The notes: a model not told the origin generated them from the letters alone. A stretch of DNA of 64,000 nt from PWXP01 sp034005525 (GCA_034005525.1 JAVEUP010000010.1:19303-83302); one strand, 5' to 3'; shown: positions 36,227 to 46,095, counted from the first letter of the stretch. Numbers and translations: made by a program.

Positions 36227-36961
36227 TCATTTCTCGATCAACACCCACACCCCTTGTCCGACGTCGGGATCGTCGGCCGAGATGGCGCCCTTGCCCATCA
36301 CTTTGAATTTAGGAAGCTCCGCGGCCTCGGCCCACTGGCGCATCTGTTCGGGCCTGCGCAGCTCGACGAAGCGTTGCCACCGCTGCACATCGTCGCCTTC
36401 GAGACGCGCCTTGCGGCCTTCGACTAGCTTCTCGGCGGCCCAATCGGGATAGCCGCTGCCCGCGCCGCCGCCGATATAGGCTTTTCCACCGGGCCGCAAC
36501 ACGCGATAGATTTCCCGAAGTCCCTTCGGGGCATCGTCCCAGAAGAAGATCGAGCCGCGGCTGACGAGCAGATCGACCGAATTGTCGGGAAAGGGCATCT
36601 TCTCAGCCACGCCCACGACGGCAAACAAGCGGTTCTCCAGCCCTTTTTCGCGAGCAAGCTTCAAACCTTCGGCCAAGGCCAATTCGTTGGGATCCAGCAT
36701 GACCACCGGGTTGCCGGTTGCCTCGATCAGCGGAATGGTCAATTGCCCTCTTCCCGCACCCAGATCGACCCAGAACCCCGCCTTCGGCTCGCAGTATTTC
36801 AGTACGTCCTGGACGACGTAAGGATGGCGGCTTGGCAGTTCGGCTTCGGCCCGAAGCCCCTCCGGCGCGGGCGGCGTTTCCGCCGCATCTGCGCCGGGCA
36901 GGCAAGCGAGATGAGAATAGGCTGCTGCAAACACAACGGTGAATACAAGGTGTTTCGTCAT
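36227..36961 (-). CDS. Exported class I SAM-dependent methyltransferase
   Basis: 244 residues; AGAGGG precedes the ATG. An apparent signal peptide (residues 1-27, VFTVVFAAAYSHLACLPG) is followed by a methyltransferase-11 type domain: VDLGAGRGQLTIPL (motif I), VVMLDPNEL (acidic motif), MPFPDNSVDLLVSRGSIFFW, and REIYRVLRPGGKAYIGG. AdoMet is cytoplasmic, so an exported enzyme is puzzling unless the hydrophobic start is an uncleaved anchor. Substrate unknown. Confidence 0.75.
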   Translation of the reverse strand: MTKHLVFTVVFAAAYSHLACLPGADAAETPPAPEGLRAEAELPSRHPYVVQDVLKYCEPKAGFWVDLGAGRGQLTIPLIEATGNPVVMLDPNELALAEGLKLAREKGLENRLFAVVGVAEKMPFPDNSVDLLVSRGSIFFWDDAPKGLREIYRVLRPGGKAYIGGGAGSGYPDWAAEKLVEGRKARLEGDDVQRWQRFVELRRPEQMRQWAEAAELPKFKVMGKGAISADDPDVGQGVWVLIEK

Positions 36962-37038
36962 GAAAACCCTCTGAAAGTGCAAGCGGGGGAAACGTTACGC
37001 CGAAAGCTATGCCAGGTTTTCGGTCACTGCACCGCAGG

Positions 37039-38016
37039 TCACGGCGGGTCGACAATCAGGTCGCCATTCGCCCGGGTACACAGGGCGTGGTACACTTCCA
37101 TGTCGATGGATTCGGGAACCAGCCGGACGGACCCGTCGCCGGCAACGAAGTTCGTCCCGGCCGGGTGGCGGCTGCTGAAGTTGGCGAAGGCTGTTTCTTC
37201 GGAATTCGGAGGCGTGATAGCCACACCAACCACACGTCCCGGCGCGTGCGCGGCACCGGCCAGGACTCCCAGCCAGGTCGAGGGCGAGATCTCGCTGCTT
37301 CGTTCTCCAACAACATAGGTGTTGCTCAGACCGTCCGTGATATCGGCAAAACGAAACGACCGCTGAAACACCATCGTGCCGTTGCCGATGCAGTTGCCGC
37401 CACCCCCGCATACGTCAGCCATGCGGGTAGTGCCGAATACGCCGATGTAGTTCGACGTAGCCAGTTCCGTGGCCGAGAAACCGGGATCGTAGTCGGGCTT
37501 TGGCTGGTTTCCCGGTTCCAGCACGAACGTACTCTCGGACGGGTCGGTGGGGCAGCGGAATACCGGAAGTGAAACAACCCGGGCAGCGGTGTTCGCCGGG
37601 TCGGTAATTGGCAGATCGACACGTATGGATCGGGCAAGGGCCGCTTGCTCGACAAACGGTAGGAGGCTGACGCCCCAAGCCCAGCCCGGTTTTCCAAGCC
37701 AGTATGGCTGCCCGGCGTTCGGATGCGTTGCCGACCAACCCGGCGGCAACCGGCGATGCACGTCGTGGTAGAGATGCATCGCGATGCCTACCTGTCTGAG
37801 GTTGTTCGTGCAAGTCATCCGGCGGGCGGCCTCGCGCGCGGCTTGGACCGCCGGCAGCAGCAGGGAAATGAGGATGCCAATGATGGCAATCACTACCAGA
37901 AGTTCGACCAGGGTAAAACCATGGGGTGACGATGCCGTCTTTGGAGGGCCTATCTCGGCGACGGGTCGGTGCGAAGGGGCAGAATGTCGGAGGGTTTCAC
38001 ATGTCACCGCAGGCAC
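37039..38016 (-). CDS. DUF1559 protein with type IV pilin-like N-terminus, second member
   Basis: About 325 residues if begun at the GTG 38016; the start is uncertain, but longer versions overlap the next gene upstream. Prepilin signature GFTLVELLVVIAIIGILIS, AVQAAREAARRMTCTNNLRQ, then a C-terminal domain ending in DGLSNTYVVGE and HPAGTNFVAGDGSVR as in other DUF1559 proteins. About the same length as the member at 24764. Confidence 0.82.
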   Translation of the reverse strand: MPAVTCETLRHSAPSHRPVAEIGPPKTASSPHGFTLVELLVVIAIIGILISLLLPAVQAAREAARRMTCTNNLRQVGIAMHLYHDVHRRLPPGWSATHPNAGQPYWLGKPGWAWGVSLLPFVEQAALARSIRVDLPITDPANTAARVVSLPVFRCPTDPSESTFVLEPGNQPKPDYDPGFSATELATSNYIGVFGTTRMADVCGGGGNCIGNGTMVFQRSFRFADITDGLSNTYVVGERSSEISPSTWLGVLAGAAHAPGRVVGVAITPPNSEETAFANFSSRHPAGTNFVAGDGSVRLVPESIDMEVYHALCTRANGDLIVDPP

Positions 38017-38176
38017 TTTCAAATGTGGGAGACCTGGGGAATCGAGGGATGCATCCCTGTTCGGGCATTCTCGGATCGTCCGATCAGAACGGCGGCGGGC
38101 GAGCCCTCGTCTCTGGATCGATGTCGCAATTCCGTCCGTTTGCAGGCAAAAGTGGAACGCCACCGCGAACCTCCAA

Positions 38177-38524
38177 TCAGGCCACAGGTCTTCCCCGCCG
38201 CACCCACGCGATCGCAAGCACTGCTAACTGGATGATCGATAACGCGATCATCACGTACATTCGGACTTCGTGTTTCGCCTCGCCAAAGTTCTCGAAAGCG
38301 AACCACCCGCCGACGAACACGGCAACCACAGCGGCCAGCAGGTGACCGGCAAGGGGTTGCTTTGCCCTCTGAAGCCAGGCGGCGAACAACGCCCAGAGCC
38401 CCATGACTACGCCGAACCACAACCCTTTGTCTCCACCCGGTTCCATTACGTAACGATAGAGACCGCTCAGAATGACTGCCGCGCCGAAGCATGCGGTTAC
38501 CGAGCAAAGAAGATTACGTGACAT
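38177..38524 (-). CDS. Small four-helix membrane protein, paralog of next gene
   Basis: 115 residues, almost all hydrophobic: about four helices, including GLWFGVVMGLWALFAAWL and VVAVFVGGWFAFENFG. The GLWFGVVMG segment is shared with the protein at 38546, so the pair are tandem duplicates. The arrangement is reminiscent of TMEM14/UPF0136 proteins, but this is only a resemblance. Confidence 0.6.
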   Translation of the reverse strand: MSRNLLCSVTACFGAAVILSGLYRYVMEPGGDKGLWFGVVMGLWALFAAWLQRAKQPLAGHLLAAVVAVFVGGWFAFENFGEAKHEVRMYVMIALSIIQLAVLAIAWVRRGRPVA

Positions 38525-38545
38525 CGCTACTGCACCTTTCCCTCG

Positions 38546-38935
38546 CTATCCTGCCATATTCTCTGGTTCAGGGTTGCGCAAGACCGATGTCTTCGAGTTC
38601 TTCCTGGCCGGCGCGCCGAGCACTGCGGCCACAAGAAGGGTCAACACAAGAACGGCATATTTCCTGACGTCCCCCTGGCCCAACCCCCTCTGGAAAAAGA
38701 CATCATAAATAAACCATCCCCCGACGAAGCCAACTGCCACCCAGGCGACCCCCATGCCGAGGTATCGAAGCCGGACGTACAGCAATAAGGATGCCACCAG
38801 GGCAAGGCCGCCCATCACGACCCCGAACCACAAGCCAGCCTTGCCCGGCTCCGCGGCAAGAAGACTCAACAGCCCGCTGCCAAGGACAGCCAAGCCGTAG
38901 ATGGCGGTTGCCATAGCTTTTCGTTCGCTAGACAT
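38546..38935 (-). CDS. Small four-helix membrane protein, paralog of previous gene
   Basis: 129 residues, four predicted helices: AIYGLAVLGSGLLSLLA, GLWFGVVMGGLALVASLLL, GMGVAWVAVGFVGGWFIYD and AVLVLTLLVAAVLGA, with a polar tail. Shares GLWFGVVMG and VGGWF with the neighbour 21 bases downstream. GAAGG lies upstream of the ATG. Possible TMEM14-like; function unknown. Confidence 0.6.
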   Translation of the reverse strand: MSSERKAMATAIYGLAVLGSGLLSLLAAEPGKAGLWFGVVMGGLALVASLLLYVRLRYLGMGVAWVAVGFVGGWFIYDVFFQRGLGQGDVRKYAVLVLTLLVAAVLGAPARKNSKTSVLRNPEPENMAG

Positions 38936-39288
38936 CTCATACCTTCTTCTGTTGCCGGCCGCTCGAATTGATGGGTAGTCAGTCCAGCCAAACGGGGCCT
39001 GCGGGAATGCACGGTCCAGTAGTGATACCGCAAGCGGAGTTCCTTGGTGGACAACCTCATGTCCCGAGTGGCCGCAACGCGCGGATTGGCCTCAGTACGG
39101 CCCCCCATGCTCCTCCGGTTCCTTGCCGTATATCTTGTCGCCAGTCTTCTTGGAGGCTGTCCACAATGGCGGTTGGCTGCGGTATCCACACTACAGTCGT
39201 TGCGGGAAGATAGTACTGGGTGTGTTGCCCAGCGTGCTGCGTCCGATGTATCTTGGCAACGCACTGGTTGACAGCAAAAGGACACATC
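38936..39288. other. 353-bp divergent intergenic region
   Basis: Between the minus-strand membrane pair and the plus-strand ABC operon. No clear promoter. An ORF from the ATG 39107 (54 codons) has a lipobox-like LLGGC and stops 17 bases before the ABC gene; it lacks a ribosome-binding site and I do not call it. Confidence 0.4.
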
Positions 39289-40074
39289 GTGACCGAACCA
39301 GCCGATTCGTCCAGCCTCATGTTGCGAGCGGAGAACCTGACCAAGCAATTCCAGCAAGGCCGGACAGTCGTCGATGCCCTGTGCGAGGCAAACATATCCG
39401 TGACGCGGGGGGATTTCGTCGCGGTTATGGGGGCCAGCGGGTCGGGCAAGAGTACGCTACTGCATCTGATGGCCGGGCTGACTACCCCAAGTGCGGGACG
39501 CGTGGAGATCGACGGCGCCGACTTGTTCGCCATGTCGGACCGGGCATTGACGCTCTTTCGCCGACGCCGGATCGGGCTGGTCTTCCAGGCGTACAATCTG
39601 GTACCCGCCCTGACGACCGAGCAGAACATCATGTTGCCGGTTCTCATGGAATCATCCGGCCGGAACCACGCCCGGCAGTTGGACGAACTGATCGAACGCT
39701 TGGGACTCGCCCAGCGCCGCAAGCACCGGCCGGACGAACTCAGCGGCGGCGAGCAGCAACGGGTAGCCATCGCGAGGGCCCTGATTAGCGATCCTGCCGT
39801 TGTGCTGGCCGACGAGCCGACCGGAAATGTCGACTCGGTGGCAGGCCAGGGCATCTGCCGGCTGCTGCGCGACCTGTGTAACGATCAGGGGCGGACCATT
39901 GTCATGGTGACGCACGAGGCCGCCGTGGCGGTCTGGGCCAAGCGGATCGTCGTCTTGAAGGACGGGCGAGTGGTCGATTCCTTCTTAACGGCGCAGTTCG
40001 GCGATACCGACGCGCTGGCCACGCATTATCAGAACGTCGTCGCGGCGGCCGACACGGGGGAGGGCGCCGAATGA
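39289..40074 (+). CDS. ABC transporter ATPase, LolD/MacB-type
   Basis: 261 residues from a GTG at 39289 with AAGGA seven bases upstream. Walker A GASGSGKSTLLHL, Q-loop VFQAYNLVPAL, signature ELSGGEQQRVAIARALI, Walker B VVLADEPTGNVD and H-loop MVTHEA. The permease gene overlaps its stop by ATGA. Together they form a second FtsX-type export or lipid-handling system, distinct from the one at 32.7-36.1 kb. Confidence 0.91.
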   Translation: MTEPADSSSLMLRAENLTKQFQQGRTVVDALCEANISVTRGDFVAVMGASGSGKSTLLHLMAGLTTPSAGRVEIDGADLFAMSDRALTLFRRRRIGLVFQAYNLVPALTTEQNIMLPVLMESSGRNHARQLDELIERLGLAQRRKHRPDELSGGEQQRVAIARALISDPAVVLADEPTGNVDSVAGQGICRLLRDLCNDQGRTIVMVTHEAAVAVWAKRIVVLKDGRVVDSFLTAQFGDTDALATHYQNVVAAADTGEGAE

Positions 40075-42938
40075 AGGCCGTCTGGATGCTCGTTGGCGCG
40101 CAGACGCGCCGACATGGGTTTCGTTTGTTCTTGGCCTCGTTGGCGACAGCCGCCTCCGTGTGCCTGGTGATTTGGGTTGTCGGCGGCTACGACGTCTTGA
40201 TCGGCCGTTCCGCCGGCCTCGCCGAGCAGATGATGGCGCCGTACGACGCAGTCCTTCAGACCCAGCGTGCAGCCGACGAATACCCGTCGGACGGCATCCT
40301 CGCGCAGGCGATCGATTCCGATGTTCTCGAACAATTCACGGCCGACGCCGACGTCGCACTGCTCGAACCCGTCATGGCGGTGCGGACAACCATGCTCTAC
40401 CCCGTCGGCCGCGGAAGGCCCGGCGCCGAGCGAAGACCCAGTCAGCGCAGCCGTAAAAAGGGGCCGGCCGGCCCCAAAGCCGGGCAGAAGCCTGCCGAAT
40501 CGGCCCAGGAGTTCCGCCCGAGAGGCCCGGGGGGAACTCTGCTGACCGGCACGACGGCCGCCCGGTCGCCGTTTGTGATGGTCGAAGGGCGGTGGCTCGA
40601 TCTTCGGAATCCCGAGCGAATGGAGGCCGTCCTGTCCTCTTCGGCTGCCGGGGGCCGAGGCCCGGGGCTCAAGGTGGGCGACGTGTTCATGGTCCGCAGC
40701 CTCGGTGGCGAGTTCCGGCTCACGCTCGTCGGAATCGTCGATCAGCCCACCCACGTCCGCTCGGTCGGCGGAATCTACACCTCCATGACGGTCGCCCGCA
40801 AGATCAGCGGGCAGACGCCGCGTATCAACCGGGTCTACGTCGCGCTGAAGGATGAGGCCACCCTGAGCGATTTTGCGGCTCGCTGGCAGGATGCGCTCCA
40901 GACAGCCGATCCGCCGCTGGCGTTGACTGACGCCGGTCACCTGAGGGCCCAGATCGACGAAGGCCGCTCGCTGGCGATCCTCGAGCAGCAGCGCTTTTAC
41001 GCCACGGGGGTTTCCATCCTGGCGGCGACGTTCATCATCCTCACCACGCTCAGCATGGGCATCAGCGAGCGGATACGCGAGTTTGCCATGCTTCGGGCCA
41101 TTGGCATGACGCGCGGCCAGATCGGCTGGGTGGTCTTCGGCGAAAGTACCGTGATCGCGGCGGCAGGCTGGCTGTTGGGCCTGGGCGCCGGCTGGGGATT
41201 GCTCCAACTCGATGCAGCCCTCGAAGGCCAGTCGCTGGCACGAGCCGTACCCTTGAGCTTGCGGAGCGTTTTGGTCTCGGCCGCCTGCGTGGCGGTTGGA
41301 GCGGGCGTGGCGGCCGCCCTTCCCGCCCGAGTGGCCATGCGGCTGAAGCCGCTGGACGTCATGGCCACGGTCCTACGGCGGCGACGGTCAACGCTGCCGG
41401 TGGCCGGGGTGATCGCCGGAGCGGCCCTGATCGCGGTGAACCCGCTTCTGGTATATGGCGTCTCCATTTCGGCCCACCTCCGATATGCCGGTTACCTCGT
41501 GGTTGGATGCACCAGCATGGCATTAGGGTTTGTGCTCGTTGCGCCCCTGGCCGTCGTGCTGGTTGAGCGACTGTTGGGGCCGGCGGTGGCGGCCTTGATG
41601 GGACTCAGCCGGCACCTGGTTGCCGAACAGCTTTCCGGCAATCTCTGGCGGAGCGTGGGGACGGTCGCGTGCCTGACCGTCGGCCTGGGATTGTTCGTCT
41701 CGATTCAGGTTTGGGGACATTCGATGGCCGTGCCTTTCCTGCCCGGCGACAACTTGCCCGACGTGGTCGTGTCGTTCCTGCCCTCGGGTCTTCCCGAGTC
41801 GGACGTCGACGCGGTGTACCAAGTCGATGGGATCATCGGCGAAGAGTGCGTGCCGATGGCCGTCGAGCAGGCGAAGGCTGCGCCCGAACTCCTTCAGTGC
41901 GAAGGACTCAGCAGGCCCCGGCAAAAGGCCGTCTATTTGTTCATGGGCGAGCAGGACAACATCCTCTTTCTTGGCGTCGATCCGCCAAGGGCCTTCGGCG
42001 GCAGCAATCCGCCGATCGGACTGGTTTTCGTGAAAGGCGATCGCCAAACGGCGCTCGATAAGCTCGGCCGGGGACGCTACTGCCTGGTGCCCGACCATTT
42101 CCACGTGGAGACGGGCCTGGGGGTCGGCGACTGGTTCAGCGTGATTCCGCCGCACGCGCCCGATAGCGTGCTGACTTGGGAAATTGTCGGCGTGGTCTCG
42201 ATTCCCGGCTGGCAGTGGGTTACGAAGATGTCGGACATGCGCCGCTACGCACCCAAGACCCTGGCATCCGTGTTCGTCTCCTACGAAGGCGCCAAGGAGG
42301 CATTCGGGCTCGAACGGGTCTACCATTTCTGGGCCAACACAATCCCGGGGACCGACAGCGGCAGCCTGCGGACGGCCATGCAAGCTATTGCCGACCGCAA
42401 TACCAACGTGGAATTCTACATGCCCGACGTCGGCCAGGTACATACGGAGACCCCCTATGCTTCGGTGACCGATGTGCGCGAGGTCGAGCGCACCGTGCGG
42501 TGGCGCACCGAGAGCGTGCTGTGGATGATGTCGAAGTTCCCGCTCATCGTACTGGCCATTACGACGCTGGCCGTGGCCAATACGATCATGGCCTCGGTCC
42601 GCGCGCGGCGGTGGGAGCTGGGCGTGTTGCGGGCGGTGGGGCTTACCCGCGGTGGGTTGACGCGGCTGGTGGTGGCCGAATCGATTCTTGTGGGGCTGGT
42701 CGCGTGCGTGTTGAGCCTGACGTTCGGAATCACGGCCGCGTGGTGCGCCACGGGCATTTGCACCTATATCTTCTACTTCGGCGGCTTGCAGCCGCCGCTG
42801 GTGATTCCCTGGACCTCGCTCTCATGGAGTTTCGCGGTTACACTAGGGCTATGCATGTTGGCAGGTATCCTACCTGCCGTTGCCGCCGGCCGGACCGAGC
42901 CTGCCAGGCTCCTGCAGGCCGGACGAGCGGCCATGTGA
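40071..42938 (+). CDS. Large ABC permease with two FtsX domains
   Basis: 955 residues, with the ATGA overlap to the ATPase gene. N-terminal helix (about 19-38), a periplasmic domain with an Arg/Lys/Pro-rich loop near residues 115-150, a first FtsX domain of three helices (about 305-430, with the EFAMLRAIGMTRGQIGWV element), central helices near 445-510 and 530-555, a second periplasmic domain, and a second FtsX domain at about 815-950 (WELGVLRAVGLTRGGLTRL). Such double permeases are complete on their own with one ATPase. Confidence 0.88.
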   Translation: MKAVWMLVGAQTRRHGFRLFLASLATAASVCLVIWVVGGYDVLIGRSAGLAEQMMAPYDAVLQTQRAADEYPSDGILAQAIDSDVLEQFTADADVALLEPVMAVRTTMLYPVGRGRPGAERRPSQRSRKKGPAGPKAGQKPAESAQEFRPRGPGGTLLTGTTAARSPFVMVEGRWLDLRNPERMEAVLSSSAAGGRGPGLKVGDVFMVRSLGGEFRLTLVGIVDQPTHVRSVGGIYTSMTVARKISGQTPRINRVYVALKDEATLSDFAARWQDALQTADPPLALTDAGHLRAQIDEGRSLAILEQQRFYATGVSILAATFIILTTLSMGISERIREFAMLRAIGMTRGQIGWVVFGESTVIAAAGWLLGLGAGWGLLQLDAALEGQSLARAVPLSLRSVLVSAACVAVGAGVAAALPARVAMRLKPLDVMATVLRRRRSTLPVAGVIAGAALIAVNPLLVYGVSISAHLRYAGYLVVGCTSMALGFVLVAPLAVVLVERLLGPAVAALMGLSRHLVAEQLSGNLWRSVGTVACLTVGLGLFVSIQVWGHSMAVPFLPGDNLPDVVVSFLPSGLPESDVDAVYQVDGIIGEECVPMAVEQAKAAPELLQCEGLSRPRQKAVYLFMGEQDNILFLGVDPPRAFGGSNPPIGLVFVKGDRQTALDKLGRGRYCLVPDHFHVETGLGVGDWFSVIPPHAPDSVLTWEIVGVVSIPGWQWVTKMSDMRRYAPKTLASVFVSYEGAKEAFGLERVYHFWANTIPGTDSGSLRTAMQAIADRNTNVEFYMPDVGQVHTETPYASVTDVREVERTVRWRTESVLWMMSKFPLIVLAITTLAVANTIMASVRARRWELGVLRAVGLTRGGLTRLVVAESILVGLVACVLSLTFGITAAWCATGICTYIFYFGGLQPPLVIPWTSLSWSFAVTLGLCMLAGILPAVAAGRTEPARLLQAGRAAM

Positions 42939-43079
42939 CGAAATCGTCGCGCGTGGCCTTGCCGGCACGCCGATATGGATCGGCAACGCTTATTAGCACC
43001 TCAACCAGTTGAAGTCCCGCTGGAATCGCTCTGGAGCGTATGGTCGAGCAATGCAGTAATGGATTGTGCAGGAGGACGC

Positions 43080-43925
43080 ATGCGAAACTATGTCGAAGGC
43101 AATAAGCTTAGAGCAGCCGGCGTTACGGGGCTTCTCATCACGACCTGGCTTGCCGGATGCAGCAATGCCCCGCAGAACGCAAGCGAGGACACGGATCGAC
43201 CCAACGCCGCTGTTGTCGAGGTGTTCGCTGCGGCAAGCACAACGAATGCAATGGACGACATCGTTGATGCGTTCGAGGCGGCGAACTCCGTCCAAGTGAA
43301 GACCAACTACGCCGGCAGTTCCATGCTCGCGCAGCAGATTGCCCACGGCGCTGAAGCGGGAGTCTATCTGTCGGCCAACGAGACATGGGCCGACTTCCTC
43401 GAAGAGAAGGGGCTGGTCGCGACTCGCGTCGACCTGCTGGCTAATAGCATTGTCGTGGTTGTGCCACGTGGGTCCAGCCTGGAACTTCATCGTCCTGAAG
43501 ACCTGGTGTCGGAAGAGATCGAGCACCTTGCAATGGGCGACCCGGCGCACGTACCGGCTGGTATGTATGCAAAAGAGGCCCTGGAGAACCTGGGGCTCTG
43601 GAAGCAACTCGAGAAGAAAGTCCTGGCAGGTGCGAATGTACGGCAGGCCCTCACTTACGTGGAGCGGGGAGAAGTGGCGGCCGGGATCGTGTACGCGACC
43701 GACGCGGCGATCACCGATCAGGTGCGAGTCGCCCTTGCCATCGATCCTTCGATGACGCGTCCTATCCGCTATCCCCTTGTGCTGACCCCCGTCGGGGCCG
43801 ATAATGCCGTTGCCCAATCGTTCTTCGAGTTCATCCAGGGGCCTGAAGCCGCCGCCATCTGGAAGCGATACGGCTTCACCGTCCTCGGCTCCTCGAACGG
43901 GCAGAAAGCGAGGAACTCACCTTGA
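43080..43925 (+). CDS. modA: Molybdate ABC transporter, substrate-binding lipoprotein
   Basis: 281 residues; AGGAGGACGC directly before the ATG 43080. Signal sequence with lipobox WLAGC, then the ModA fold: VEVFAAASTTNAMDDI at the start, TNYAGSSMLAQQIAHGA, LSANETWADFL, LAMGDPAHVPAGMYA and YVERGEVAAGIVYATDA. It captures molybdate or tungstate for the ModB/ModC pair that follows. Confidence 0.93.
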   Translation: MRNYVEGNKLRAAGVTGLLITTWLAGCSNAPQNASEDTDRPNAAVVEVFAAASTTNAMDDIVDAFEAANSVQVKTNYAGSSMLAQQIAHGAEAGVYLSANETWADFLEEKGLVATRVDLLANSIVVVVPRGSSLELHRPEDLVSEEIEHLAMGDPAHVPAGMYAKEALENLGLWKQLEKKVLAGANVRQALTYVERGEVAAGIVYATDAAITDQVRVALAIDPSMTRPIRYPLVLTPVGADNAVAQSFFEFIQGPEAAAIWKRYGFTVLGSSNGQKARNSP

Positions 43926-43981
43926 TCGCGCACTTGCCGGTAGCGAAGCCCGTTGCGTGAAACCATGGTTTCGGAGTCCCG

Positions 43982-44689
43982 TTGAACGTGCCCCCTCTAG
44001 CCTTTCTAACCCCGGAGGAACTGACGGCCGTGCGGCTGAGCCTCACGGTGGCCACGTCGGCCGCCTTGCTCGCCCTGCCGGCGGGCATCGGGTTGGGCTA
44101 TCTGCTTGCGCGCGGGCGCTTCGCCGGCAAGTGGCTCGTCGAGGCTGTGGTCTCGATTCCGCTTGTGCTGCCGCCGGTGGTCACCGGTTACCTGCTCCTC
44201 GTTCTGCTGGGAACCAGGGGCCCGATCGGATCACTGCTTCTGAATTGGTTCGGAATCCGGCTGGTATTCAACATGCCGGCGGCAGTCGTGGCCGCGATGG
44301 TGGTCAGCTTTCCTTTGATGGTGCGGGCGATACGCCTCGCCTTCCAGTCGGTCGACCCGCGGTTGGAAATGGCCGCACGCAGCCTCGGCGCCGGCCGGTT
44401 TCGGGCCTTCGCTACCGTATCGCTTCCCTTGGCCCACCGGGGCATCGTCGCGGGCTGGACCCTTTGCTTCGCCCGGAGCCTCGGGGAGTTCGGGGCCACG
44501 ATGCTCTTGGCCAGCAACATTGCTGGCCAGACGCGGACCATCCCGCTTGCGATCTTCTCCATGACGCAGCGGCCGGGTGGCATCGAGGCGAGTTGGCGGC
44601 TGGTCGTGCTGGCGATCCTGCTCGCCTGCGCGGCGATGATCGTCAGCGAATTGCTGGAACGGAGCCAATCACGTCATGAGTCAACTTGA
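43982..44689 (+). CDS. modB: Molybdate ABC transporter permease
   Basis: 235 residues from a TTG at 43982 preceded by GGAG. Five to six membrane helices; the EAA loop that contacts ModC is RSLGAGRFRAFATVSLPLA and the SLGEFGATMLL segment is characteristic of ModB. Overlaps modC by 14 bases. Confidence 0.92.
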   Translation: MNVPPLAFLTPEELTAVRLSLTVATSAALLALPAGIGLGYLLARGRFAGKWLVEAVVSIPLVLPPVVTGYLLLVLLGTRGPIGSLLLNWFGIRLVFNMPAAVVAAMVVSFPLMVRAIRLAFQSVDPRLEMAARSLGAGRFRAFATVSLPLAHRGIVAGWTLCFARSLGEFGATMLLASNIAGQTRTIPLAIFSMTQRPGGIEASWRLVVLAILLACAAMIVSELLERSQSRHEST

Positions 44690-45755
44690 GTTCGATTGCC
44701 GTCACCGCTTCCCCGGAGGCTTCCAACTGGATGCCGCGTTCCAGACGCGGCGTACCGTGACGGCGCTGTTCGGTCCCAGCGGCTCCGGCAAGACCACCGT
44801 GCTGTCGATCATCGCCGGGTTTTTGAAGCCGGACGGGGGGCGCGTGACCTTCGACGGCCGATCGCTCTGCTGTGGCCGGAATCGCGAGTTTGTGCCGCCC
44901 GAGTGCCGTCGCGTGGGGATGGTGTTTCAAGACCACCTGCTCTTCCCGCACCTGTCGGTCCTTGGAAACCTGCGTTACGCCCGGCGACGACCGGCCCCGG
45001 GCCGCGAGCCGATCGGGCTGGAAGCCGTGGTGGACACGTTGGAGATCGGCCACCTTGTGAAGCAATATCCCCGGCAGCTTTCCGGGGGCGAACGCCAACG
45101 TGTCGCGTTGGGCCGAGCCCTGCTCAGCCAGCCCGACCTGCTGCTGATGGACGAACCCCTGGCGTCGCTGGACGCGGCGCTGAAATCCCGAATCTTGACC
45201 TATCTGGAGCGCGTGGTCGGGCAATGGACAGTCCCCGTGCTCTTCGTCAGCCACAGCCAGGCGGAAGTGCGGCGGCTGGCGCAGTGGGTGGTGATGATCG
45301 AGCGCGGCCGGGTGATCCGGTCGGGCGAGCCCGATGAGGTTCTGGGAACGCCCGAAGCGTTGGCGATGAAGAACTCGACAGCCCCGCTGAACCTTGTGCG
45401 GCTGGATCGGATCGAGCGCACGGGCGACCATTGCCACGGGACCGTGGGAACCCAGCGGGTTTACGTGCCCTTCGGCGAGGACAAGGGCGAAGTCCCCGAC
45501 CCGCTTTTTGTCCAGTTCAGCCCGCGCGACGTCGTCCTGAGCCGGCGCGATGTACAGGGCCTAAGCGCCCGAAACCACCTGACCGGCCGGATCCGCCAGA
45601 TCGTGCGGCTTCCCCAGAGCGCCTTCGCCGCCATCGACATCGGCCAGATCATCTGGGCGGAGGTCACCGCCGACGCGGTCACCGAGATGCAACTTGAGCT
45701 GGGAACCGAAGTCGTTTGTTTTCTGAAGGCGCACAATCTGCAAGCCGTGGAATAG
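44676..45755 (+). CDS. modC: Molybdate ABC transporter ATPase with TOBE domain
   Basis: 359 residues. Walker A FGPSGSGKTTVLSI near 33, Q-loop VFQDHLLFPH, signature LSGGERQRVALGRALL, Walker B LLMDEPLASLD, H-loop SHSQAEV. The last 70 residues form the molybdate-binding TOBE/MOP domain (ARNHLTGRIRQIVRL). Completes a modABC operon; there is no modE-like regulator next to it. Confidence 0.93.
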   Translation: MSQLEFDCRHRFPGGFQLDAAFQTRRTVTALFGPSGSGKTTVLSIIAGFLKPDGGRVTFDGRSLCCGRNREFVPPECRRVGMVFQDHLLFPHLSVLGNLRYARRRPAPGREPIGLEAVVDTLEIGHLVKQYPRQLSGGERQRVALGRALLSQPDLLLMDEPLASLDAALKSRILTYLERVVGQWTVPVLFVSHSQAEVRRLAQWVVMIERGRVIRSGEPDEVLGTPEALAMKNSTAPLNLVRLDRIERTGDHCHGTVGTQRVYVPFGEDKGEVPDPLFVQFSPRDVVLSRRDVQGLSARNHLTGRIRQIVRLPQSAFAAIDIGQIIWAEVTADAVTEMQLELGTEVVCFLKAHNLQAVE

Positions 45756-45843
45756 CGTCCATGACGGTGTGGAAGGAACGGAGATACGTGTTGCTTGCCA
45801 CCCCCGGACACCGATTCTCCCGGCCCGACTATCTTCCACCCAA

Positions 45844-46095
45844 CTACTCGCCCGCGGCTGAATAACGGCGCCGGCGGCGCATCGCACCTGCCGCCAATAC
45901 ACCTCCAGTCAACAGCATTAGGAAAGCTCCGGGTTCGGGTACCATGGTAATCTCGAAATACGGCTGAGTATCCCAATACGTGGTATTGTCGCTGCTAACG
46001 AAGGAGCGCCCCGTTGTACTGTCGGGCGCAGTAAAATCGTTCTCGATCTTCAGGAGCACGCCGTAGTCCAAAAGGTTGTCCCCAGAAGTCCAGGG
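45844..46095 (-). pseudogene. C-terminal fragment of a PEP-CTERM surface protein
   Basis: About 83 codons open after an in-frame TGA at 46096. The residues (LLDYGVLLKIENDF, FVSSDNTTY, PYFEITM) resemble the C-terminal end of a DNRLRE/CBM96-type domain, followed by a complete PEP-CTERM signal: VPEPGAF, a hydrophobic helix and RRRRR. There is no start or signal peptide, so it is the remnant of a longer gene. Confidence 0.65.

Noticed and set aside
39107..39271. 54-codon ORF with lipobox-like LLGGC before the ABC gene
   Set aside because: No ribosome-binding site and a nondescript tail; possible but unsupported.
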